Origin: Hyphomicrobiales bacterium
GTDB taxonomy: Bacteria; Pseudomonadota; Alphaproteobacteria; Rhizobiales; Xanthobacteraceae
DNA length: 64,000 nucleotides
Assembly (NCBI GenBank): GCA_018335895.1
Contig: JAGXQU010000056.1
Span: forward strand, 38,805-102,804
Reading direction: 5' to 3'
This document shows positions 23,764-31,005 of the stretch, piece by piece; positions within the stretch are counted from its first letter, which is position 1, and each line of letters begins with the position of its first letter. The notes below the pieces were generated by a model, which saw only the letters and a list, made by a program, of their open reading frames with translations, had not been told where the DNA came from and made no database searches. The translations under genes were made by a program, and so were the position numbers.

Positions 23764-25886
23764 AAGACGAGGAGAAGTTTCTCAAGTGGATGAACGCTGG
23801 TCTCCTCCCGCCAAGCGAACGCTCTCACCTCTACACGCCCACAAAAAAGCCGAGCGAGATTCTGTCCGACGCGTACGACCCGCACGCACATTTCGCTCGC
23901 GTCAAACGTCTTCACGAAGCGTATCGGTACAACGACGAGGAGGAATGCGCTCTCTGTATGCAACGTATTGTCGTGCGTGCGCTTGAAATCTATCCGTGCG
24001 AACTGCCCGACGAAATCCTTGAACCCTTTATGACTGTCGTTGCAGAAATCATGCGCGACGAGCGCATCTTTGAGCCCGAGATTGTCTTTCCTGCTGGCTA
24101 CCCGTTGCACGACCAACGCACCTACCTCACGCGGCTGGAAGAATTTTATCTCAACGCGGAGACGATTGTCGGCTACTACGAAGAACATCTCCCGCGCGTA
24201 TTCGCGGCATACTTTTCTCATCTGCCGAAACTAAAAGAATCGCCATTCCGCGTTCCGCTCATTCACCTCCTCGAAACACCGCACGACCTCATTCACGCGC
24301 CTCACGTCATCATGCACGGGCGGCCAGAACTTCCCCGCGTATTCAGGGAACTGGCAAAAAAACTCATCTCAAATCTCGACAAGGCATCGGGCATAAACCC
24401 CGAGAAGCCACCCGCGAACTTAGAAGCGAAACTCAGGTTTGCTCCCGATTTCAAAAACCGCCCCCTCGAAGAACTCGTGGAGCTGTATCTTGGCGGCACT
24501 CCTTTTGCGGAGCTTCTTATGACACCCGCGCCATTCTCTGTGCCCGAGCAAGTGCGCTTCGAGCACACCCACGTTCTAGGTGGCTCCGGCCACGGCAAGA
24601 CAACACTTCTCACGCATCAGTTTCTTCAAGACGTGGAAGCTGAAAACTCTCCCGCGCTCATCATCGTGGACGGCAAAGGCACGTTTGTATCGGAGCTTCA
24701 ACGTCTTGCCCGTTTCGCACCTGATGCCGAGCTTTCCGAGCGGCTTGTCTTCATAAACCCCGAAGACATGCACCACCCACCCGCGCTCAATATGTTTTCC
24801 GTGCCGAAACGGTATGCGGGTTACGACGAAGAACTACGGCGGCAAATCGAGAACAACACTATCTCTCTCTTCTCGTACATTTTCAGCGCGAGGGACTTCA
24901 AACTCTCCGAGAAGATGAACACGTGCTTGAGCTACGCGGTGCGGCTTCTGTTCTCTATGGACACAACACCGACCATGTTCACGCTTCTCGACCTCCTCTC
25001 CGAGCCGCCAGTGCCGAAAGTCGGCGGCGTTCCTCCGAGAAGCCAATTCCTCCGCTACATCGAAGCGCAACCGCATATCGTCCGGCGCTTCTTCACTGAC
25101 CTGTTTTATCACCCGACCGAATACACCGAGACGAAGCGGCAAATCCAAAACCGCATTTATTCGCTTCTCGAAAATCCTGCCTTCGCCGCGATGTTCACGG
25201 CCGAAGAGCGGAAGCTCGACCTGTACGACGTGATGAGAGAGCGTAAGATTTTGCTCGTCAATGCGTCCCCCTCCGTCCTCGGAGAAAAGGCCGCGCCACT
25301 TCTCGGCAGATACATCACGGCCATGACACTCGCCGCCGCGTACGAACGCCTCGCCGTACACCGCAGTCAGTGGACACCCGCGTTCCTTGTGCTCGACGAA
25401 GCGCAGATGTTTGTAGACGAAGACAAGACCCAGCCGCTCTTGCAACAGGCCCGCGAGTTCAACCTCGGCGTTGTGCTTGCTCACCAAAAGCTCGACGACT
25501 TGAGCTCAAAGCTCGTGGCGACCGTGGCGGCTAATACGTCTATTCGATACGTTGGCGGCGTATCAGCTCAAGATGCTTCCTTTATGGGAAGAAATATGCG
25601 GTGCGAGCCGGACTTCATTCTCGACCAACGAAAGCGCGGCGACACGACAAGTTTCGCCACGTATGTCCGGGGATTCACGGAACGTCCCGTATCGCTCACG
25701 ATACCGCTCGGCATCTTAGACAAAGAACCGAAGATGACCGAGGAGGAGTACCGAGCCGTAGTGGCCCGCAATCGCTCTATATTGGCCGCTACACCCACGA
25801 AACCTTCTTCCTCGCCTCCTTCATCGACCTCATCCCAAGCACCTGCCCTGGACGACGACGGCGAGACATCAAGCGGTACGTGGTAA
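23760..25886 (+). CDS. VirD4/HerA-like DNA-translocating ATPase (ATPase A, element 2)
   Basis: 708 aa. A helical N-terminal domain of about 265 residues has no recognized family. It is followed by the motor: Walker A LGGSGHGKTTLL (about 274-285), ALIIVDGKGTFVSEL, PALNMFSVP, Walker B FLVLDEAQMFVDED, and LQQAREFNLGVVLAHQKL near the end, typical of coupling proteins and conjugation-type HerA/VirD4 ATPases. The C-terminal tail is Ser/Pro-rich and disordered. It is translationally coupled to the TPR/TM protein and 101 bp before Replic_Relax. A prophage with its own terminase does not need such a motor for packaging, so a role in cell-to-cell DNA movement, replication or partition is considered. 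Confidence 0.88.
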   Translation: MKDEEKFLKWMNAGLLPPSERSHLYTPTKKPSEILSDAYDPHAHFARVKRLHEAYRYNDEEECALCMQRIVVRALEIYPCELPDEILEPFMTVVAEIMRDERIFEPEIVFPAGYPLHDQRTYLTRLEEFYLNAETIVGYYEEHLPRVFAAYFSHLPKLKESPFRVPLIHLLETPHDLIHAPHVIMHGRPELPRVFRELAKKLISNLDKASGINPEKPPANLEAKLRFAPDFKNRPLEELVELYLGGTPFAELLMTPAPFSVPEQVRFEHTHVLGGSGHGKTTLLTHQFLQDVEAENSPALIIVDGKGTFVSELQRLARFAPDAELSERLVFINPEDMHHPPALNMFSVPKRYAGYDEELRRQIENNTISLFSYIFSARDFKLSEKMNTCLSYAVRLLFSMDTTPTMFTLLDLLSEPPVPKVGGVPPRSQFLRYIEAQPHIVRRFFTDLFYHPTEYTETKRQIQNRIYSLLENPAFAAMFTAEERKLDLYDVMRERKILLVNASPSVLGEKAAPLLGRYITAMTLAAAYERLAVHRSQWTPAFLVLDEAQMFVDEDKTQPLLQQAREFNLGVVLAHQKLDDLSSKLVATVAANTSIRYVGGVSAQDASFMGRNMRCEPDFILDQRKRGDTTSFATYVRGFTERPVSLTIPLGILDKEPKMTEEEYRAVVARNRSILAATPTKPSSSPPSSTSSQAPALDDDGETSSGTW

Positions 25887-25987
25887 GATAACAATGCTTG
25901 CTCACGGCGCTTCGCGGTTTTTCTGCATAGCGCATTCTTCCTCGTGGCTGCCGTTTACACTCATTACCGGCACGCTACGAATTTCCA

Positions 25988-26965
25988 ATGAAACGAGAAG
26001 TCCAATCCCGTTGGGACCGAGATCCGGTTCTCGACAAAGACGGAAAGCCCGTTGTCGCTCGCATCACCGAAAAGGATGTCGAGCTTTTCAAACTACTTGA
26101 ACGCTACACAGTGCTTCCCGCCGATTATCTCCGTGCATTCCTTGGCGGCAATCAGCGGGCTTTCAGCGCGCGTCTAAATCTTTTGTACAGAAGCCCGAAC
26201 CGATACATCGACCGCCCCGAACAACAGCGCAAGAACGCGGACGCCAATTATCGCTATCTCGTCTATCAGTTGGACGACAAAGGCGCAGACCACTTGCGCT
26301 CGCTTGGCTGTCCGGTAAACCGGAAGAAAATAAAGCGCAACTTCGCACACGAACTCATGGTGTCCGAGATTGCCGCTTCCATTGAGCTAGGCACGCGCGA
26401 GCACCCGAACGTGAAGCTCATTCAGTGGCGCGATATTCTCGCAAGCGACAAGGTGCCGACGCGCACTAAGGAGCAAGCGAACCCAGCGACGATTCCGTTT
26501 GTCATGGAGGGGGAGGTGCATCACCTCATGGCGGACGGCGACCCCTTCGTGCTTCAGCCGACAGAGCACCAATTCATGTTCTTCCCGGGCTTCGAGGCTG
26601 ACTGCGCAACTGAACCGCTCGATGCGGCCGACACGAGCCGAACCTCAATTCGTCAAAAGTTCCGCGCGTATCTGCATGTTATGGAAAACCGTGTTTACGC
26701 GTCCCACTTCGGTTCAAGCACATTCATGGTGCCGTTTATCACGACGAACGAAACACGCATGAAATCCATGATGGCCTTGCTCGAAAGCATGAAGCCAGGC
26801 CAGCACGCGCGTCGCTTCCTTTTCAAACACATTCCTGCGTTTACATCCTATGAAAAACCCGCGCCGCCGACCGGGCACATGCTGACGGAGCCGTGGCATC
26901 GGGTAGGCAACACGCCGTTCACACTCACAAATCCAAACACATCAAAAGAAAAGGCCGCCGCGTAA
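25988..26965 (+). CDS. Replic_Relax family protein (element 2)
   Basis: 325 aa. The N-terminal winged HTH (about 22-95: RITEKDVELFKLLERYTVLP, then GGNQRAFSARLNLLY, YLVYQLDDKGADHL) matches the family. The C-terminal half contains FPGFEADCATEPLD and TSIRQKFRAYLHVM, equivalent to the FLVEIDRGQMPV and FKHKLATYY of the element 1 protein; the shared E-x-D and following basic helix suggest a nuclease-like fold. The order ATPase A then Replic_Relax is the same in both elements, the best evidence that they form a working pair. Likely acts at the element's origin. Confidence 0.8.
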   Translation: MKREVQSRWDRDPVLDKDGKPVVARITEKDVELFKLLERYTVLPADYLRAFLGGNQRAFSARLNLLYRSPNRYIDRPEQQRKNADANYRYLVYQLDDKGADHLRSLGCPVNRKKIKRNFAHELMVSEIAASIELGTREHPNVKLIQWRDILASDKVPTRTKEQANPATIPFVMEGEVHHLMADGDPFVLQPTEHQFMFFPGFEADCATEPLDAADTSRTSIRQKFRAYLHVMENRVYASHFGSSTFMVPFITTNETRMKSMMALLESMKPGQHARRFLFKHIPAFTSYEKPAPPTGHMLTEPWHRVGNTPFTLTNPNTSKEKAAA

Positions 26966-26983
26966 CCGCGACGACCAGTATTA

Positions 26984-27175
26984 CTATTCGCCTTCTTTCG
27001 GCGGAAACAGCACGAGCTTTCCGTCAGTCGGAAGCGCATCGAGCTGAATCGAAATGCCGTCTTCGGCAACCTTCCACGCGCTTCCAATGCGCGTGTAAAA
27101 GTTCTTCTCCTCTTTCCCTTCTTTGTAGGGACGGGAGACGAACACGGCATAGTCGGGCTTCGAACCCTTTGCCAT
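26984..27175 (-). CDS. Conserved small element protein
   Basis: 63 aa. It shares the core (FYTRIGSAWK, LDALPTDGKLVLFPP) with the 84-aa protein at 20688-20942 of element 1. Encoded convergently with Replic_Relax and divergent from the primase-like gene. Function unknown. Confidence 0.7.
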   Translation of the reverse strand: MAKGSKPDYAVFVSRPYKEGKEEKNFYTRIGSAWKVAEDGISIQLDALPTDGKLVLFPPKEGE

Positions 27176-27343
27176 TTAGCACTCTCTTTCTCCCGCACGA
27201 AAAAGAGCAATGTGGAGTGCGGGTACGGAGAGACAGCATCGCTTCTCTCCCCACACCCGAACCCCACTCTATCCCCAATCATAGCACCGCCTGTCAGTGC
27301 ACATGAGACAATGTGAATAGTCGCTCTTTCACAGGAGGCAGAG

Positions 27344-27925
27344 ATGCCGAAGTATTTGGACTTCCAAAAAATCAAGGAGAGCGTGTCGATTGAAGACGCC
27401 GCGAAACGTCTCAACCTCAAGCTCAAGCAGTCAGGCAACCAACTCCGGGGAGAATGCCCGTCATGCAAAAGCGGGAACGAACGTGTGCTCGCAATTACGC
27501 CAAGCAAAAACGTCTTCTTCTGTCATGCTGGAGATTTCGGGGGCGATTGCATCGCTCTCGTTGCCCACGTTCTCGACTTCTCAATGCGCGACGCCGCCGA
27601 ATGGCTCACCGAGCCGGACATGAAGCCGGAAGTGCAGAAGCCGAAGCAGGAAGCGAAGACCGAGAAGGCCGTGCAGTTCGACCCTGAAAAGTTCGCCGCA
27701 CGCCTTGTCTACGTCGAGGAAATGCAAACGCTCGGCATCAGCGAAGACGACGCGAAACTTCTCGGACACGGCTACCACCCGCAACGCAAAGCAATTTACC
27801 TGTGCTCGCGGAACCCCGACGGCTCTATCGCCGGGTTCATAAAGGTACGCGACGTGAACGCTATCGAAGCTCCCCCGCGTTGGATTCTCCCGTCCAACGT
27901 AGTCCCGCTCGTTCGCCGAGCGTGA
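27344..27925 (+). CDS. Truncated primase-like protein (CHC2 zinc finger)
   Basis: 193 aa with AGGAGG before the ATG. The N-terminus is a CHC2-type zinc-binding domain of DNA primase: GECPSCKSG (Cys38, Cys41) and FFCHAGDFGGDCIAL (Cys60, Cys69), preceded by the helical KIKESVSIEDAAKRLNLKL. The rest (about 95-193) resembles the start of a phage primase, but the protein ends at ILPSNVVPLVRRA without the TOPRIM or helicase domain. It may be a zinc-finger-only origin-binding derivative or a decayed primase. A palindrome CACAT/ATGTG (27300-27315) lies in its upstream region, opposite the 26984 gene. Confidence 0.72.
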   Translation: MPKYLDFQKIKESVSIEDAAKRLNLKLKQSGNQLRGECPSCKSGNERVLAITPSKNVFFCHAGDFGGDCIALVAHVLDFSMRDAAEWLTEPDMKPEVQKPKQEAKTEKAVQFDPEKFAARLVYVEEMQTLGISEDDAKLLGHGYHPQRKAIYLCSRNPDGSIAGFIKVRDVNAIEAPPRWILPSNVVPLVRRA

Positions 27926-27931
27926 CCAACT

Positions 27932-27962
27932 AGCCGCTCTCACAAAGGGCGGCTCTTTCTTG
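27932..27962 (+). terminator. Rho-independent terminator after the primase-like gene
   Basis: Stem AGCCGC/GCGGCT (27932-27937/27949-27954) followed by CTTTCTT. The remaining gap to 28127 shows no gene. Confidence 0.75.
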
Positions 27963-28127
27963 TAACAAAACTTGATACAATACGTCTTAGGCGCTCACCG
28001 CGCATAGCTCTCTCACATAGCTCCTCATATCGAATCTTGTCGTCGCCACTCCCGCGCGTAGCGTCGGAGCCATGCGCTACGTCTACTTCACAGTCGCATA
28101 TCTGTACCTCGTAGGAGTAATCCTCAA

Positions 28128-28538
28128 ATGGATTCCCATACACTGAAGCGCATCCGCGAATTGAACGACGCCCTGCGTACCAAGTGTCAGGGTGGCCGTA
28201 TTCAATTCACAACCGAAGTAATGGAGCTCGACCCGCAAATCCGTGGCCGCGCTCTCTCATACCTCGCTCTCTACAACAAGTTCTCCGACCACGAAGACGA
28301 CGAGCACGACAGCGGTACGTTCATTTTCTCGGGCTTCTCATTCGTGTGGGCTATCGGCTACCGGCGTCCTGACGACACCGGCATCTCGGCAGACCCGAGC
28401 GACCCGACGAAGACGACCCGCGTGCTCACACTTCACGTGAACGCAGACATACTTGCTCAAAGGGTAGTCCATGAAAAAAGAGTATCTAGCCACGTGGAGG
28501 TGCCCGCGGTGCGGAAGCAAGTGGTCGGCGGCAACTGA
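28128..28538 (+). CDS. DUF3768 protein, copy 1
   Basis: 136 aa. It carries the DUF3768 pattern: RIRELNDALRTKCQGGRIQF, helical middle, acidic DHEDDEHDSGTFIFSGFSF and C-terminal TTRVLTLHV. A second copy follows at 28969. DUF3768 proteins are common in alphaproteobacterial accessory DNA and have no known function. The last 68 bp overlap the next gene; the tail after VLTLHV is not conserved with copy 2, so the natural end may have been lost. Confidence 0.8.
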   Translation: MDSHTLKRIRELNDALRTKCQGGRIQFTTEVMELDPQIRGRALSYLALYNKFSDHEDDEHDSGTFIFSGFSFVWAIGYRRPDDTGISADPSDPTKTTRVLTLHVNADILAQRVVHEKRVSSHVEVPAVRKQVVGGN

Positions 28539-28710
28539 CCAACTCCACGCATACAGTATGTGCTCTCCCGAGTGCCCTACTGTATCCGAGCCGGTCTTCT
28601 CGTTTCGTATCAACACCGGCATCGACGACCTAAGCGGCCCGCCGCTTTCGTTTACACCAACGGGAATGAGCGACCCGCACGTTGCTCACTCACCACGAAC
28701 CATAAACTAG
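28471..28710 (+). CDS. Small zinc-ribbon-like protein
   Basis: 79 aa starting inside copy 1 of DUF3768, with a Cys pair CPRCGSKW (residues 10-17) and a second Cys-rich spot YSMCSPECP (28-36), an expected single zinc site. The remainder is low-complexity. No family recognized; plausible small accessory protein of the phage. Confidence 0.5.
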   Translation: MKKEYLATWRCPRCGSKWSAATDQLHAYSMCSPECPTVSEPVFSFRINTGIDDLSGPPLSFTPTGMSDPHVAHSPRTIN

Positions 28711-28723
28711 GGGAGACAAGACA

Positions 28724-28876
28724 ATGGGAAAATATCGCTACTCATACACGTGCCGTAAGTGCGGCACGCAATGGAAGAAGGAGAGTATCTTTCCATACAA
28801 GTACTCATCGTGTCCGCGCTTTTGGTGCGGCGCGAGGAACGAACCGCCGGAACAATGGGGTCCGTCCGACTACTAA
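28724..28876 (+). CDS. Tiny zinc-ribbon protein
   Basis: 50 aa with GGGGAGA upstream. Cys spacing TCRKCGTQW (residues 9-17) and CPRFWCG fits a small zinc ribbon. It is related in composition to the 28471 product (both start with a short aromatic stretch and CxxC). Ends just before the terminator at 28899. Confidence 0.6.
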   Translation: MGKYRYSYTCRKCGTQWKKESIFPYKYSSCPRFWCGARNEPPEQWGPSDY

Positions 28877-28898
28877 GAAACTCGAACACCACTTAGAG

Positions 28899-28923
28899 CG
28901 CTCTCCTCACGGGGAGCGTTTTT
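28899..28923 (+). terminator. Rho-independent terminator
   Basis: 8-bp stem CGCTCTCC/GGGGAGCG (one T-G pair) with TCAC loop and TTTTT. Confidence 0.85.
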
Positions 28924-28968
28924 CTTTGTGGTACGATTAGGAGCGGACACAAACAGAGGAGAAATCCA

Positions 28969-29316
28969 ATGTCCGCTCTTTCACTCCAAGCCGAACCGAC
29001 CGACAGGATTAGGCACCTGAATGACGTGTTTCGCTCTACGTTTCTTGGCGGCCAAGTCGTTATCACCGAGGGCATTGCGGCTCTGCGGGAAGAAGTGAAG
29101 GCAGAAGTCTTGTCTCGCGTGCGCGCGTTCAAGCATTTCACCAAAGACAACGACCCTCACAAGGAGCACGACTTTGGTTCATTCGAAATCGCCGGGCAGA
29201 AGTACTTCTGGAAAATCGACTATTACGACAAGACGCTCGAAGCGGGCTCAGAAGACCCCGCCAATCCGGCAGTCACCACTCGTGTACTCACGGTGATGTT
29301 GGCGTCGGAGTGGTGA
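28969..29316 (+). CDS. DUF3768 protein, copy 2
   Basis: 115 aa. It aligns with copy 1 (RIRHLNDVFRSTFLGGQVVI, HDFGSFEIAGQKYFWKIDYY, TTRVLTVMLASEW). It has a proper GAGGAG about 9 bp upstream of its start (28954-28959). The final 29 bp overlap the opposing GIY-YIG gene. Function unknown. Confidence 0.82.
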   Translation: MSALSLQAEPTDRIRHLNDVFRSTFLGGQVVITEGIAALREEVKAEVLSRVRAFKHFTKDNDPHKEHDFGSFEIAGQKYFWKIDYYDKTLEAGSEDPANPAVTTRVLTVMLASEW

Positions 29317-29818
29317 CTTCTTTCCAATGAACGCCGCGAACAATAAATCCTATTGTGGTCTGGTTCACACCATACTTGGCGGCTATCTCTTCTTGAGATA
29401 CGCCGCCTTTTTCATGTAACGCGCGTACTTCTCGGACTATTTCCCAGTTCAATTTTGCTCTTCCATTTGCCGTGCCCGCCTTCGACGGGATTAGGTGTCG
29501 CACACCTCTTAGGTGTTCCGCGCTTCTCGCTCTCTGCTCCGGCGTCTGTTTTCTCCCTCGAAGGGCTTTGCTTATTTTTTCTCTCCACTCGGGAGTTACT
29601 ACTCTCTCAGATAATCTCGTCTTCGTTTCCTCACTGTGTTTGCCCCGAGAGCCACCAATGCGGATGTTGTATCCATTTGGCGCAAGCGTATTTAGTGTCT
29701 TTATCCAATATAGTTCTCGCGCGTTTAGCTCACTGACTTCCTTCGCGAAGCTGAAGACCTGCTGAAAAGAGTGCGAGCATTTATCGCAAAGCACGAAAAG
29801 AAACTTCCGAAACCACAC
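29288..29818 (-). CDS. GIY-YIG-type homing endonuclease, N-terminally truncated
   Basis: 176 aa. It has the C-terminal half of GIY-YIG homing endonucleases: ELNARELYWIKTLNTLAPNG, NIRIGGSRGKHSEETKTRLS, and REKISKALRGRKQTPEQRAR (NUMOD-type DNA-binding repeats), then an HTH (GVSQEEIAAKYGVNQTTI). The catalytic GIY-YIG sequence is missing upstream; only remnants (YNI-RIGGS) are present, so the protein is likely inactive as a nuclease or a pseudogene. It is a free-standing gene on the opposite strand between DUF3768 and the VRR-NUC gene. No intron is evident. Confidence 0.72.
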   Translation of the reverse strand: MWFRKFLFVLCDKCSHSFQQVFSFAKEVSELNARELYWIKTLNTLAPNGYNIRIGGSRGKHSEETKTRLSERVVTPEWREKISKALRGRKQTPEQRARSAEHLRGVRHLIPSKAGTANGRAKLNWEIVREVRALHEKGGVSQEEIAAKYGVNQTTIGFIVRGVHWKEVTTPTPTSP

Positions 29819-29915
29819 TAGCCGTCAGCCACCCGGGCGCTTCGCTACGAAGCGGGCTACGTTTCGCTCACCAGTGGCATCGTATCGCCGAGAGCCAACC
29901 AGCGCGGCTATAAAC

Positions 29916-29943
29916 ACTCCTCAGCAATGGGGAGTTCTTTTTT
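29916..29943 (+). terminator. Possible terminator
   Basis: ACTCC/GGAGT stem (29916-29920/29931-29935) followed by TCTTTTTT. Short stem but good U-tract; it separates the DUF3768 unit from the VRR-NUC gene. Confidence 0.6.
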
Positions 29944-30032
29944 ACTGATACACTTACACGTAGTTCCCTGCATCACGCTCTTTCGGAAGAAAGGGCACCT
30001 CGGTGTGTCGCTTCAGCTTCGGCTGGAGCGTG

Positions 30033-30347
30033 ATGGAGAGAACCAAGGAAACGGATATTCAGCGCGCCATATGCGACTACCTTGCGCTCAAGGGTTATTT
30101 CTTTTGGCGGCAGAATACAGGAGGAATGTTCCGAGAGGGACGTTACTTCTCGCTTCCCAAGTATTCGATGCGAGGCATTCCCGACATCATTCTGATAAAG
30201 GGCGGGCGCTTCATCGGCATCGAGGTCAAGAACAAGACCGGAAAACTATCACCGCACCAAGCCGACTTCGCCCGTGAGTGCGTAAAGAACGGAGGGGATT
30301 ACATTGTCGCCAAGTCGATAGACGACGTACAGGCGGCCGGGCTGTAA
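30033..30347 (+). CDS. VRR-NUC nuclease
   Basis: 104 aa from ATG 30033 (in-frame start 30003 adds a poorly conserved leader). VRR-NUC motifs: ETDIQRAICDYLALKGYFFW, MRGIPDIILIKGGRFIGIEV then KNKTGKLSPHQADFARECV. The catalytic residues of this PD-(D/E)XK-like fold are Asp in GIPDIIL and Glu-x-Lys in GIEVKNK. These small phage nucleases resolve or trim DNA before packaging. It is directly upstream of the packaging operon. Confidence 0.88.
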   Translation: MERTKETDIQRAICDYLALKGYFFWRQNTGGMFREGRYFSLPKYSMRGIPDIILIKGGRFIGIEVKNKTGKLSPHQADFARECVKNGGDYIVAKSIDDVQAAGL

Positions 30348-30385
30348 CTCCATGATGCGCACGTTCTTCGAGATACGCGAACAGT

Positions 30386-30685
30386 TCAAATTCCAATAAC
30401 GCGCTTGCGCCAACTGTCATCAAGGGGCTCTCTCGTGAAGTTAGAGAGGTACCTGTCCCGATTTCCACCTAGAAACCGCACGCGTTCATAGAGCACCTTT
30501 ATTTCCTTCGAGGCCGCTTTCTTCCATACCGATTCTTTTGTTTCGAGTATTTTGATTTGCGCCATAAGCATGGCGATCTTCGCGTCGATTGCTCTCTTCA
30601 TGGCCTCCCGCATCTCATTCTCGGCATCGTTCGCTTCCATGAGACGCTTCATATATTCCTCATGGAGTTCTTGCTCTGTCTGCAT
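30386..30685 (-). CDS. Coiled-coil protein on the opposite strand
   Basis: 99 aa, almost wholly helical (EQELHEEYMKRLMEANDAEN, then a KIAMLMAQIKILETKESVWK heptad region). No known family. It lies between VRR-NUC and the terminase genes on the minus strand, so it may be an antisense-type accessory or moron gene; no motif supports a function. Confidence 0.55.
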   Translation of the reverse strand: MQTEQELHEEYMKRLMEANDAENEMREAMKRAIDAKIAMLMAQIKILETKESVWKKAASKEIKVLYERVRFLGGNRDRYLSNFTREPLDDSWRKRVIGI

Positions 30686-30741
30686 GTACGTCTCCCAGCC
30701 GTGCTACAATTAGAGGGCGATTATTTTTCACTTTTTTCAAT

Positions 30742-31002
30742 ATGGCTGGCAAGAACGGCGGCGCAAGACCAGGGGCAGGTAGACCAAAAGGCTCTTTCAA
30801 CAAGCCCCAGCTTCGCGAGTTCTTCACTGAGGATGAAGTGAAAGCTCTTGCGGAGCAGCTTAAGGAGCGAGCAAAGACCGACTCCACCATTCTCAAGTTC
30901 CTCGGTGAGCAGATATTCGGCAAGCCAACACAGCCGATTAGCGGACCTGACGGCGGTCCTATCGAAATCAAGGGAGTGACAATCGCTGTCAGGCGCAAGT
31001 AG
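30742..31002 (+). CDS. Terminase small subunit-like protein
   Basis: 86 aa with an N-terminal GGARPGAGRPKGSFNKPQLR motif typical of phage terminase small subunits and related DNA-binding proteins, then a helical core (FFTEDEVKALAEQLKERAKT). It is directly followed by the large subunit (3 bp gap). It recognizes the packaging site (established for the family). Confidence 0.78.
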   Translation: MAGKNGGARPGAGRPKGSFNKPQLREFFTEDEVKALAEQLKERAKTDSTILKFLGEQIFGKPTQPISGPDGGPIEIKGVTIAVRRK

Positions 31003-31005
31003 CGC

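Noticed and set aside
22033..25487. Minus-strand frames of about 217 codons opposite integrase 2 and ATPase A
   Set aside because: Shadows created by GC-rich third positions of real genes; no motif or RBS.
29288..29818. Group I intron hosting the GIY-YIG gene
   Set aside because: The gene lies between two intact genes on the opposite strand, and I see no split host gene or intron core.
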